Shown: positions 1 through 6,435 of the stretch, one piece after another
Layout of the letters: every line of letters starts with the position of its first letter
Position numbering within the stretch: the stretch's first letter is position 1
Assembly: GCF_947494755.1 (NCBI RefSeq)
Contig: NZ_CANLVZ010000018.1
Location: 1-64,000 of the forward strand
From: an uncultured Tateyamaria sp.
GTDB lineage: Bacteria > Pseudomonadota > Alphaproteobacteria > Rhodobacterales > Rhodobacteraceae
Direction: 5' to 3'
Length of the DNA: 64,000 nt
Position numbers and translations under genes: made by a program
The notes under the pieces: model-generated
Databases searched by the model: none
What the model saw: only the letters and a program-made list of their open reading frames with translations
Told to the model about the DNA's origin: nothing

Positions 1-4
1 GGGC

Positions 5-283
5 TTAGAAGTTTCCCTTTGCGGCCTCCGCCAAGATCAGCTTGTCCAGCGTCAGATCCGATACGGCCTTTCTCAAACGCTCGTTCTCTTTCTGTAGACG
101 CTTCAGTTCCTTCAATTGATCCGTGCCCATTCCACCGTATTTCTTCTTCCAGCGGCAGAACGTTAGTTCAGTCACACCAATCTGGCGGATCGCATCCAGA
201 CGCGGCATCCCTTGCCCCGTCAGAACCTCAACCTGCCGCAACTTCGTGACAATCTCTTCCGGCTTCGGTCGCTTGTTTGCCAT
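5..283 (-). CDS. IS3-family transposase OrfA
   Basis: This 92-residue protein is the DNA-binding OrfA subunit of an IS3-type element. It has an N-terminal helix-turn-helix (about residues 8-50, with the typical RQIGVTELTFCRWKKKYGG segment). A leucine-rich coiled coil follows (about 55-85, LKELKRLQKENERLRK), of the kind that dimerises OrfA and OrfAB. The start at 283 is preceded by a GGAGGA ribosome site. OrfB, the DDE catalytic part, would lie beyond the left edge, normally joined by a -1 frameshift; it cannot be seen. The terminal inverted repeat lies just upstream of the gene, so this is the OrfA-side end of the element. Family assignment is firm; whether the copy is intact is unknown. Confidence 0.9.
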   Translation of the reverse strand: MANKRPKPEEIVTKLRQVEVLTGQGMPRLDAIRQIGVTELTFCRWKKKYGGMGTDQLKELKRLQKENERLRKAVSDLTLDKLILAEAAKGNF

Positions 284-314
284 GTGCTTCCTCCGTTTTC
301 CTAAACATAGCGAA

Positions 315-339
315 GGACCACTTCAGTGGGGGAGGATCA
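315..339 (-). repeat. terminal inverted repeat of the IS3 element
   Basis: Outer terminal repeat of the IS, read outward-in on the minus strand from 339: TGATCCTCC, C-run, then ACTGAAGTGG. The partner repeat is not in the window, so the exact length of the match cannot be verified. Confidence 0.6.
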
Positions 340-390
340 AATCAGGCTAAGAACGATGGCAAGGCCGGGGCGATCCGTCGGGCGCATCCC

Positions 391-813
391 CTAGCTTTCC
401 GGGTCGACGCGACCGCGCATCTGCTTGACCTCACCGCGTACTTTCTTGGCCTTGAGGCGGCGCTTTTTCGATCCAAGCGTCGGTTTGGTGGCGATGCGGC
501 CTTTGGGGGCGACAAGGGCTTTCTTGATCAATTCCGCAAGCCTCTGGCGGGCAATGTCGCGATTTCGGGCCTGACTGCGGGTTTCGTCACATTGGATGAT
601 CAACGCGCCCTCGGTCGTCCACCGCCGGCCCGCCAGACGGCGCAACCGCGTCTTGACCGCGGGGGCGAGCGACGGCGAACGCGCCGCTTCAAAGCGCAAT
701 TCCACGGCCGTCGCGACCTTGTTGACGTTCTGCCCGCCGGGGCCGGACGCGCGCACAAAGCTTTCGCTCAACTCCCAATCCTGAATCTGAATATCATCCG
801 TGATGTGCAACAT
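391..813 (-). CDS. arfB: peptidyl-tRNA hydrolase ArfB (YaeJ)
   Basis: ArfB rescues stalled ribosomes by hydrolysing peptidyl-tRNA without a stop codon in the A site. The 140-residue protein has the class I release-factor loop SGPGGQNVNKVAT near residue 25, including the catalytic GGQ. It ends in a lysine/arginine-rich tail (SKKRRLKAKKVRGEVKQ) that enters the mRNA channel in this family. The reading frame is open much further upstream, to 1050, but family proteins begin at MLHITDD, so I start at 813. It is convergent with the IS end and divergent from the SpoIIAA-like gene. Length fits the family. Confidence 0.93.
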   Translation of the reverse strand: MLHITDDIQIQDWELSESFVRASGPGGQNVNKVATAVELRFEAARSPSLAPAVKTRLRRLAGRRWTTEGALIIQCDETRSQARNRDIARQRLAELIKKALVAPKGRIATKPTLGSKKRRLKAKKVRGEVKQMRGRVDPES

Positions 814-892
814 ACCCCTTGCTACCCATGGAACGACCTGCCCGACCAGTGCGTTTGTCCCCCGATACGCAAATAATTTTGGGAGAGAGACA

Positions 893-1285
893 ATGCTGAA
901 TACGCAGAGCATCACACAACTGACCACTGACCGCGCCGATCTGTATGCGTTTCGGATCAGTGGCGAAGTGAACCGCGATGACATGGAACAAATGGCCGAA
1001 GTGATGAACGCTGCCTTTGACGCCCATGACGACAAAATCGACATGCTCATGATCTTTGACCCCTACAAAGGGTCCGAAACCGGCGCGAGCCTGAGCTGGG
1101 AAGCCGTCAAAAGCCGGTTCAAGGCCATCACGAATGTGAACCGCTACGCGGTGGTGGGCGCACCCGACAAGGCCAACAAGATGATCGATTTCATGGACCA
1201 GTTGATGCCGGTCAAGGCCGAGACATTTGCCAACGAACCCGACGCATGGCGCGCATTGCAGAGACAGACCTCTGCCGCCGCCTGA
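893..1285 (+). CDS. SpoIIAA/STAS-like protein
   Basis: This 130-residue protein belongs to the SpoIIAA-like group (Pfam SpoIIAA-like, STAS fold): an alternating strand/helix pattern, a central segment LMIFDPYKGSETG, and a C-terminal helix holding MIDFMDQLMPVKAETF. These proteins are single-domain and occur widely in marine proteobacteria; their function is not established. The start at 893 was chosen over the frame's earlier ATG at 800 because GGGAGAGA lies just upstream and because the earlier start would overlap arfB. A strong terminator follows directly. No regulatory partner such as a kinase or sigma factor is adjacent. Confidence 0.75.
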   Translation: MLNTQSITQLTTDRADLYAFRISGEVNRDDMEQMAEVMNAAFDAHDDKIDMLMIFDPYKGSETGASLSWEAVKSRFKAITNVNRYAVVGAPDKANKMIDFMDQLMPVKAETFANEPDAWRALQRQTSAAA

Positions 1286-1294
1286 ACGTACGAA

Positions 1295-1324
1295 AAAAGG
1301 GCCACCTTTGCGGGTGGCCCTTTT
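1295..1324. terminator. bidirectional intrinsic terminator
   Basis: Perfect 12-bp stem AAAAGGGCCACC / GGTGGCCCTTTT with a 6-base loop. A U-run follows the stem on the plus strand and a longer one on the minus strand, so it can end transcription of the SpoIIAA-like gene and of whatever is transcribed leftward from about 1470. Confidence 0.9.
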
Positions 1325-1348
1325 CGAAATGTTTCGGAGGTGTGCCGG

Positions 1349-1470
1349 TTAGATCTCACCGACCAACTTGGCGGCCTGCGCCGCGTGGGGTTGCCCTAGA
1401 GGGCGGCCTCCCAAGCTGTTCCGACACCTCGCTCCAATACCTTTCTTGACACTGGATCACCTCCTTTTCA
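1349..1470 (-). other. tiny strong-SD transcription unit (micropeptide or structured small RNA)
   Basis: On the minus strand, 1453-1467 reads AAAGGAGGTGATCCA, complementary to essentially the whole anti-Shine-Dalgarno tail of 16S rRNA (established sequence UGGAUCACCUCCUUU). Seven bases after GGAGG a GTG opens an 18-codon frame (1452 to 1396, MSRKVLERGVGTAWEAAL). Other frames stay open further: one ends in HAAQAAKLVGEI at 1349, and one could start at the GTG inside the SD. The stretch can form two small hairpins (1393-1404, GCCC-4-GGGC; 1371-1384, GCGGC-4-GCCGC), and the bidirectional terminator follows. I do not recognise it. The SD plus terminator is seen directly; that it is expressed is inference. 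Confidence 0.45.
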
Positions 1471-1512
1471 TTTGTTGAACTCACGACCAGCTTTGCACAG
1501 CCGGTGCGAAAG

Positions 1513-2142
1513 TCAACGGATTTGTGCGCGCGTTCCGATGCGTGCCGTGATCCAGCGAAACGGTGCCAATGCAATAAGCGCCAGCGTCAGTTTCACCGCC
1601 CAGTCCGCGATTGCCAGAGACACCCAAAGCGGTGCGACGGGGCCAAGGCCGAGGATCGGCAAAGCCTCACCCGCCCAAGACACATCGTTGCCAGGTTCGA
1701 TGAAGGCCAGCGTGCCAGAAAACGCGACGCTGAAAAAGATGGCCGTGTCCACAGTGCTGCCAATCAGGGTCGAGACGAGCGGGGCCTTCCACCACACACC
1801 ACGGCGCAGGGCTGCAAAGATGCCGACATCAAGCAGCTGAGCCGTCAGAAAGGCCAGCCCCGATGCCATAGCGATGCGGAACGTAACCAGCGGGCCGAAC
1901 TCACCCACAACCTGTGTGCCGATCATTGAACACAGCACACCCACAACAAAGCCGACCAACACGACCGTGCGCGCCGGTCCGGCACCGTAGACGCGGTTCA
2001 TGATGTCCGTCACCAGAAAGGCGAACGGATAGGTAAACGCCCCCCAGGTCAGCCAACTGCCGAAGAGGTATTGAACAAGGATGTTGGAGGCCACAACGAT
2101 GATGGCCATGGCAAGAATGCCGGGAAGGTGCGCGCGTGTCAT
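1513..2142 (-). CDS. yhhQ: queuosine precursor transporter YhhQ (DUF165/VUT family)
   Basis: A 209-residue inner-membrane protein with about six hydrophobic helices. It matches the VUT/DUF165 family, whose E. coli member YhhQ imports queuosine precursors (preQ0/preQ1) for tRNA modification. Family marks include the segment TYPFAFLVTDIMNRVYG (about 37-53), the conserved membrane acidic and asparagine residues within it, and STLIGSTVDTAIFFSVAFSG about two thirds along. It is last of a minus-strand run after the phytase-like gene, 65 bases downstream. I saw no convincing preQ1 riboswitch in that gap, and its ribosome site is weak. Confidence 0.87.
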   Translation of the reverse strand: MTRAHLPGILAMAIIVVASNILVQYLFGSWLTWGAFTYPFAFLVTDIMNRVYGAGPARTVVLVGFVVGVLCSMIGTQVVGEFGPLVTFRIAMASGLAFLTAQLLDVGIFAALRRGVWWKAPLVSTLIGSTVDTAIFFSVAFSGTLAFIEPGNDVSWAGEALPILGLGPVAPLWVSLAIADWAVKLTLALIALAPFRWITARIGTRAQIR

Positions 2143-2207
2143 AATATGATGCCCGTTTTTGCAAGGTAGCGGCGACTTGGCCCGGCAGGATACCGGACGG
2201 GCGGGTC

Positions 2208-3050
2208 TTAGTCGCAGGTGGCCCCGCCCGCAAGGGTTTCCGTGAGGGCGTATTCCACCAGTTCAGTGCGCAGGATCGATAGAAAGTTGTCGTCCGACAC
2301 CATGCTGAGGCACGTGGCCCCGCTGATGGATTGCCAGACTGTAACCCCTTCGAGATTGTCATGCTGCCCGGCATGGGTCGTCAGCAAGGTCCGGGGCGGG
2401 GCGGTCCAGTCCATAGGGTCAAGGGTGCGAATGCGGCTGCGAAACCCAAGCGGGGAAAAGGCCCGCTCCAGGATATAAAGCCGTCCGTCAGGGCCGATAT
2501 CTGCGCCGACCGGCAGGAATGGGTTGCGCCGGGACAGGGTGGCAGGCACGTCCCAAGCCCCGTTGCGAAACCGATAGACCGGAAAGCCGCGCGCCTTGTG
2601 GCCCGATCGCTCGGGCAGGGTGTAGACGGTGCCGTTCGCCTCGGCCGCCAGTGCTTCGAATGATCCGTTGGGGTGATAGATGTGGAACGCAGGATTATCG
2701 GGCAAGGCTTTGCCCTGTTGATCCACGACTTCGCCGGGTCCCTCATAGCTGTAGAACAGGTCGCCACCTGAATAGGCCAAACCTTCGCTGTCGCGATCAG
2801 GCTGCGGCTGGCTCAATCTGGCGACCTCGTAGGTGCCGGCAGCCCGGTTCAAACTGACGGAAAAGGCGGCCCCGCGATCTGACAGCAAAACGGCAGTGGA
2901 CCCATCGCGGGTTTCAATCGCCGATATCCCGCCAAATCCGGGCAGACCAGAGGTCAGCGGAACCGCACGCACAAAGGTCAGCGGGTCGGCCCATGCCGTC
3001 CCGCACACCCAAGTGGCCGTGATCAACGCGAGGCCAGAACGCCAGCACAT
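2208..3050 (-). CDS. secreted phytase-like esterase domain protein
   Basis: This 280-residue exported protein has a signal peptide (CWRSGLALITATWVCGTAWA) and matches the family called esterase-like activity of phytase, a beta-propeller-type fold. Seen motifs are SGLPGFGGISAIE, DRDSEGLAYSGGDLFYSYEG, a central GADIGPDGRLYILERAF, and HDNLEGVTVW near the C-terminus. Substrate is unknown; a periplasmic calcium-dependent phosphoesterase role is only inferred from the family. The frame is open to 3155, but the signal peptide starts at the ATG at 3050, which overlaps the end of mepA by 28 bases, suggesting coupled translation. Two cysteines near the C-terminus could form a disulfide. Confidence 0.8.
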   Translation of the reverse strand: MCWRSGLALITATWVCGTAWADPLTFVRAVPLTSGLPGFGGISAIETRDGSTAVLLSDRGAAFSVSLNRAAGTYEVARLSQPQPDRDSEGLAYSGGDLFYSYEGPGEVVDQQGKALPDNPAFHIYHPNGSFEALAAEANGTVYTLPERSGHKARGFPVYRFRNGAWDVPATLSRRNPFLPVGADIGPDGRLYILERAFSPLGFRSRIRTLDPMDWTAPPRTLLTTHAGQHDNLEGVTVWQSISGATCLSMVSDDNFLSILRTELVEYALTETLAGGATCD

Positions 3051-3952
3051 TGCTGCGGCAAATCTCCGACCCGCAACTCGCGACGGGGTTGGGGGGCAGG
3101 GGCGTTTGGATCGCGCGGCTTGGCGGGGGGCGGGTTGAGGATGTTGTTGACCCATTCCTGCGCGTCTGCACAGCCGTCACCGGGGGGCGGAGCCGCCTGT
3201 TCGATACACCCGCGCGCGCCCTTGGGGCAGGAAAGGCGAATGTGGAAGTGATAGTGGTGCCCGTACCACGGCCGGATCTTGTTGAGCCACGCCCGGTCTC
3301 CCTTTTCATCCTTGCACATCTGCACCTTGGCCCCCGGAAAGACAAAGATGCGCGCGGTGCGCTTGTCTTGTGCGGCGGCCTTGATGACCTCGTGATGGGC
3401 GCGGGTCCAGTTCGAATTGACGAAGGCCCCGGCCGACCGGCGCGTCGAGATGGAACTGATGCTTTCGCGTTCCGCCACAGACAGGGTGAGATTGCGGGCA
3501 GGCAGCATCCAGATATCCGCGTCCAGACCAATCTGATGGCTGCGGTGCCCGGTCAGCATCGGCCCACCGCGCGGTTGGCTCATGTCGCCAACATAAATAC
3601 CGTTCCAGCCGGGTTGCTGCGCAGCCTTTACGCTCAGCTTCTTGACCATGTCGACCAGTTCGGGATGGCCCCAGTTGCGATTGCGCGACAGGCGCATGGC
3701 CTGCCATGTGGGCCCGGTTTCAGCCAGCTGGATCGACCCCGCGGCACAACCCTTGGCATAACTGCCATAGGCGGCCGCCTCTTGGGCCGATGCCCGGCGC
3801 TTGGCCCCGAACGCGCCTTTGGCGACGCCCTGCAGCGTGGCCGGATCGACATCGGGCAGCGGCGTGCCGTCGATGTTGGTATCAGCCCCGCCCGCGCAGG
3901 CGCACAGTACCAGCGATGCAATCAGGGCAAGGGATCTGTTAAGCCTTCTCAT
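3023..3952 (-). CDS. mepA: penicillin-insensitive murein endopeptidase MepA
   Basis: MepA (peptidase M74) cuts D-Ala-meso-DAP cross-links in peptidoglycan. The 309-residue protein starts with a lipoprotein-type signal (LALIASLVLCACAG). It carries the zinc-binding elements of the LAS metallopeptidases: TGHRSHQIGLDADIWML (His and Asp ligands) and WYGHHYHFHIRL (HxH), plus cysteines around GARGC. The start at 3952 has a GAGGGAG ribosome site; its ATG shares four bases (ATGA) with the stop of the upstream MFS gene. If the lipobox is used, it would be membrane-anchored, unlike the soluble periplasmic E. coli enzyme. Confidence 0.93.
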   Translation of the reverse strand: MRRLNRSLALIASLVLCACAGGADTNIDGTPLPDVDPATLQGVAKGAFGAKRRASAQEAAAYGSYAKGCAAGSIQLAETGPTWQAMRLSRNRNWGHPELVDMVKKLSVKAAQQPGWNGIYVGDMSQPRGGPMLTGHRSHQIGLDADIWMLPARNLTLSVAERESISSISTRRSAGAFVNSNWTRAHHEVIKAAAQDKRTARIFVFPGAKVQMCKDEKGDRAWLNKIRPWYGHHYHFHIRLSCPKGARGCIEQAAPPPGDGCADAQEWVNNILNPPPAKPRDPNAPAPQPRRELRVGDLPQQCAGVLASR

Positions 3953-5316
3953 GCGTGATCTCCCTCTGGTTTGACCCATATCAACATGATGATCCCGATC
4001 AGGAATAGCACAATCAAGGGGGAAACACCCAGCCTTTGATCACCGGTAATGTCACTGGTCACGGCGATCAGGAACGGAGCCATGAAGGCTGTTGCCTTGC
4101 CAGAAAGGGCGTAAAGGCCGAACGCTTCGGCCATGCGAGCCGGATTGCCCTGCCGGGTCAGCATGTTGCGGGACGAGGCCTGAAGCGCACCACCCGCTGC
4201 ACCGATGATGGCCCCGCCAACGTAAAACATCGTATCGGGCAGGGTTGACCCAAGTGGCACGGCAAAGCCCATCACGGACGTCGGGGTGAGCGACACGATC
4301 AGGATCGCAACACCCATCAGCGCGATACAGCAGGTCAGAATGACGGGTTTGGGTCCGACCGCGCGATCCACACGGCCCCCCACCCAACAGAAAATCGCGC
4401 CCGACAATGCGGCTATGATCCCGAATACACCCACATCCACTGGGGCCCAACCCAGAACCCCGAAGGCATAGATGCCCCCGAACGTGTACATTCCGTTCAA
4501 CGCGTCGCGGTAGAACATGGACGAGCCGAGATAGGCGAATAGCGACGGCGTCTGCGGCAACCGCTTCAACGTATCAATCAGGTCGGAGAGCCCGCTGCCA
4601 AATTTGTACTTGGTCGACACCGCATTGGGTACGTCGCGGATGTACAGAAAGAACGGGATCATGAAGACCGCGAACCAGACGGCCGCAAAAGGCCCAACGA
4701 TCCGGGTGTCTGCGCGGCTTTCCGTATCCAGACCAAACAGGGGCGTCAGGCCCACCATGGTCTTGCCACTGTCGGTTGCCTGAAACAGGGCGATCATGAT
4801 GACCAGCGCGACCACGCCGCCCAGATAGCCAAAGGCCCAGCCTGACCCGGAAATACGCCCCAACTCTTCTTTTGGACCAAAGGTTGGCAGAAAGGCATTG
4901 GTGAAAATCGTCGCGAACTCCATCCCGACGAGGCCAAGACCGAAAAAGAACAGGGCCCAGAGAACGGAAAATTCACCCGGTGCCGTCCACCACAAACCCG
5001 CAGCGCCAATTACGTAGGCTGCGGAAAAGAGCCAGATCCACGGCATTCGCTTGCCGGTACTGTCTGATATTGCGCCGAGGATGGGGGCGAGCAAGGCGAT
5101 GATGATGCCCGTGACGGTCAACCCATACCCCCAATAGGCTTGGGCCTGCGCGTTGGCAGCACTTTCGGCCATGCCACCCTCGACCAGCGCACCTGTGGCG
5201 ACCTGGGCAAAGTAGGGGCCGAAAATGAAGGTCAGTAAAAGGGTGTTGTAGGGTTGGCTGGCCCAATCAAAGAAATACCACCCCCAAATGCGCTTGCGCT
5301 GTGAAGTCTCTGCCAT
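3949..5316 (-). CDS. MFS transporter, UMF1/Atg22-like
   Basis: A 455-residue inner-membrane protein with about 12 helices. The N-terminus GWYFFDWASQPYNTLLLTFI followed by FGPYF is characteristic of the UMF1 (Atg22-like) branch of the major facilitator superfamily, and LAPILGAISDSTGKRMPW is the loop 2-3 MFS motif. The substrate of bacterial members is not known. The start at 5316 was chosen because the protein aligns to family N-termini there and AAGGGGCGGAC precedes it; the open frame extends to 5643. It is followed by mepA (4-base overlap) and the phytase-like gene, so a role linked to the cell envelope or periplasmic turnover products is possible but unproven. Confidence 0.85.
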   Translation of the reverse strand: MAETSQRKRIWGWYFFDWASQPYNTLLLTFIFGPYFAQVATGALVEGGMAESAANAQAQAYWGYGLTVTGIIIALLAPILGAISDSTGKRMPWIWLFSAAYVIGAAGLWWTAPGEFSVLWALFFFGLGLVGMEFATIFTNAFLPTFGPKEELGRISGSGWAFGYLGGVVALVIMIALFQATDSGKTMVGLTPLFGLDTESRADTRIVGPFAAVWFAVFMIPFFLYIRDVPNAVSTKYKFGSGLSDLIDTLKRLPQTPSLFAYLGSSMFYRDALNGMYTFGGIYAFGVLGWAPVDVGVFGIIAALSGAIFCWVGGRVDRAVGPKPVILTCCIALMGVAILIVSLTPTSVMGFAVPLGSTLPDTMFYVGGAIIGAAGGALQASSRNMLTRQGNPARMAEAFGLYALSGKATAFMAPFLIAVTSDITGDQRLGVSPLIVLFLIGIIMLIWVKPEGDHA

Positions 5317-5384
5317 GTCCGCCCCTTGCCTTTTGTTGAGGCAGAGTAGAACCGGGTTGCACGTCCAAGCGCAAGGAAAGGTTT

Positions 5385-5948
5385 TCAGGCGGCGGCGCGT
5401 GTGGGGACGTCGAGGTCTTGCATCGGAGGCCACGGTCGTTGTGCTTCGGCACGCACCCACGCTGCGATCCAGTCGGGCATGGGGGGTGATACCGCATTTG
5501 TACCCATGGCCGCCAAGACCCGGTCCGGGGTGACAATGCCGTTCTTGTCCGTGACAGCGGCACGGTAAAGAACGTGGCTGGCGCATTCGCCATCCGATTT
5601 CCACATTGATTGTTCGATATAGGTGAACTTGTCGTCCCAGCACACCGCGCGGCTGCGGGTCTCGAACCGTTCAAAGGCGTGCAGACGGCGGCGATACCGC
5701 ACAGACGACCCGGCCATGGTCAGACCCCATTTGCGGGCCTTCAAAACGGTTACAAGGCCGGTGCGAAAGGCCATGCCGAGGCGGCCCAGATCGTACAAGG
5801 TCAAGGCGCGCCCGTTGTTCAACTCCAGAAACCCATCCAGGTCCCACGGCCAGACCATATGGCGCGACACATGCAGATCGGTCAGCCCGATATCTGGCTG
5901 ACGACGGGCGAGATAAACATCTTTGGCCAGGCGAATGAACGGAAACAT
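5385..5948 (-). CDS. acyl-CoA thioesterase-like protein (hot-dog fold)
   Basis: A 187-residue protein resembling the THEM6/4HBT-like thioesterase group. It has the segment DLDGFLELNNGRALTLYDLGR (about 37-57), typical of the hot-dog active-site helix with its polar Asn and Asp, followed by strands SSVRYRRRLHAFERFETRSR and KFTYIEQSMW. The natural substrate is unknown; hydrolysis of medium or long acyl-thioesters is inferred from the fold. The start at 5948 has AGGAGG upstream. It lies 68 bases ahead of the MFS gene on the same strand and may share its transcript. Confidence 0.75.
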   Translation of the reverse strand: MFPFIRLAKDVYLARRQPDIGLTDLHVSRHMVWPWDLDGFLELNNGRALTLYDLGRLGMAFRTGLVTVLKARKWGLTMAGSSVRYRRRLHAFERFETRSRAVCWDDKFTYIEQSMWKSDGECASHVLYRAAVTDKNGIVTPDRVLAAMGTNAVSPPMPDWIAAWVRAEAQRPWPPMQDLDVPTRAAA

Positions 5949-6069
5949 GGGGGCGACCTCCTGCCTTCGTAAATGCGGCGGCGCAGCGAAACGTCAACCA
6001 CCGTTGCCAAGTGACCTTGCGCCATTTCGCGAGGCACCCTAGGTCTGGGGAAACAAAAGGGACGTCCGC

Positions 6070-6354
6070 ATGATTGCCATTTACCAAACGCTCGACCTGA
6101 TTTTGGGCGTTGTCTACATGATCATGATCATCCACATCATCATGAGCTGGCTGATCAACTTTCAGGTACTGAACCTGCACCAACCCATCGTCGGGCAGAT
6201 CTGGATGGGGCTGAACAAGCTGCTGGAGCCAATATACCGGCCAATCCGGCGCTACATGCCCGACACGCACCCGCTGGATTTGGCCCCGTTGGTGGCGTTT
6301 ATCGCGGTGATTGCCCTGCGCTCGTTTATCCTGCCGGCGATCTTTCTCGGCTAA
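6070..6354 (+). CDS. YggT family membrane protein
   Basis: This 94-residue protein has two hydrophobic helices (about residues 8-30 and 72-93) around a conserved amphipathic loop with LNKLLEPIYRPIRRYMP, the signature of the YggT/YlmG family. Family members are linked to osmotic tolerance, cell-division proteins and, in plastids, nucleoid or cytochrome assembly; the exact role is unsettled. It precedes recQ by about 80 bases and is divergent from the thioesterase gene. Confidence 0.88.
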   Translation: MIAIYQTLDLILGVVYMIMIIHIIMSWLINFQVLNLHQPIVGQIWMGLNKLLEPIYRPIRRYMPDTHPLDLAPLVAFIAVIALRSFILPAIFLG

Positions 6355-6365
6355 GTTTGACTTGT

Positions 6366-6386
6366 TCACATCCTGTTAAAATGTGA
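6366..6386. promoter_or_regulatory. inverted repeat upstream of recQ
   Basis: TCACAT and ATGTGA form a perfect 6-bp inverted repeat with a 9-base AT-rich spacer, about 50-70 bases before the recQ start. A TTGACT sits just to its left. It could be an operator overlapping a promoter; no regulator is implied by the sequence itself. Confidence 0.3.
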
Positions 6387-6435
6387 GTCTGTACCAAACG
6401 AGCAGACAACATAAAATTTGACAGGGTTTTGAGAT

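Larger units (their letters stand above)
1..339 (-). mobile_element. IS3-type insertion sequence, one end (partial)
   Basis: The element runs from the left window edge to about position 339. Read on the minus strand, the boundary begins TGATCCTCCCCCACTGAAGT, a TG-starting terminal repeat with a C-run as seen in many IS3 elements, followed by a short leader and orfA. The other end and the target duplication are outside the window. The end lies about 50 bases from the arfB stop codon, so arfB is not interrupted. Confidence 0.75.

Noticed and set aside
1453-1467. Plus-strand TGGATCACCTCCTTT looks like the 3' end of 16S rRNA
   Set aside because: No other 16S sequence precedes it; the match is explained as the complement of a long Shine-Dalgarno on the minus strand.
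2143-2207. Possible preQ1 riboswitch before yhhQ
   Set aside because: I could not find the preQ1 aptamer layout; only a short GC hairpin is present.
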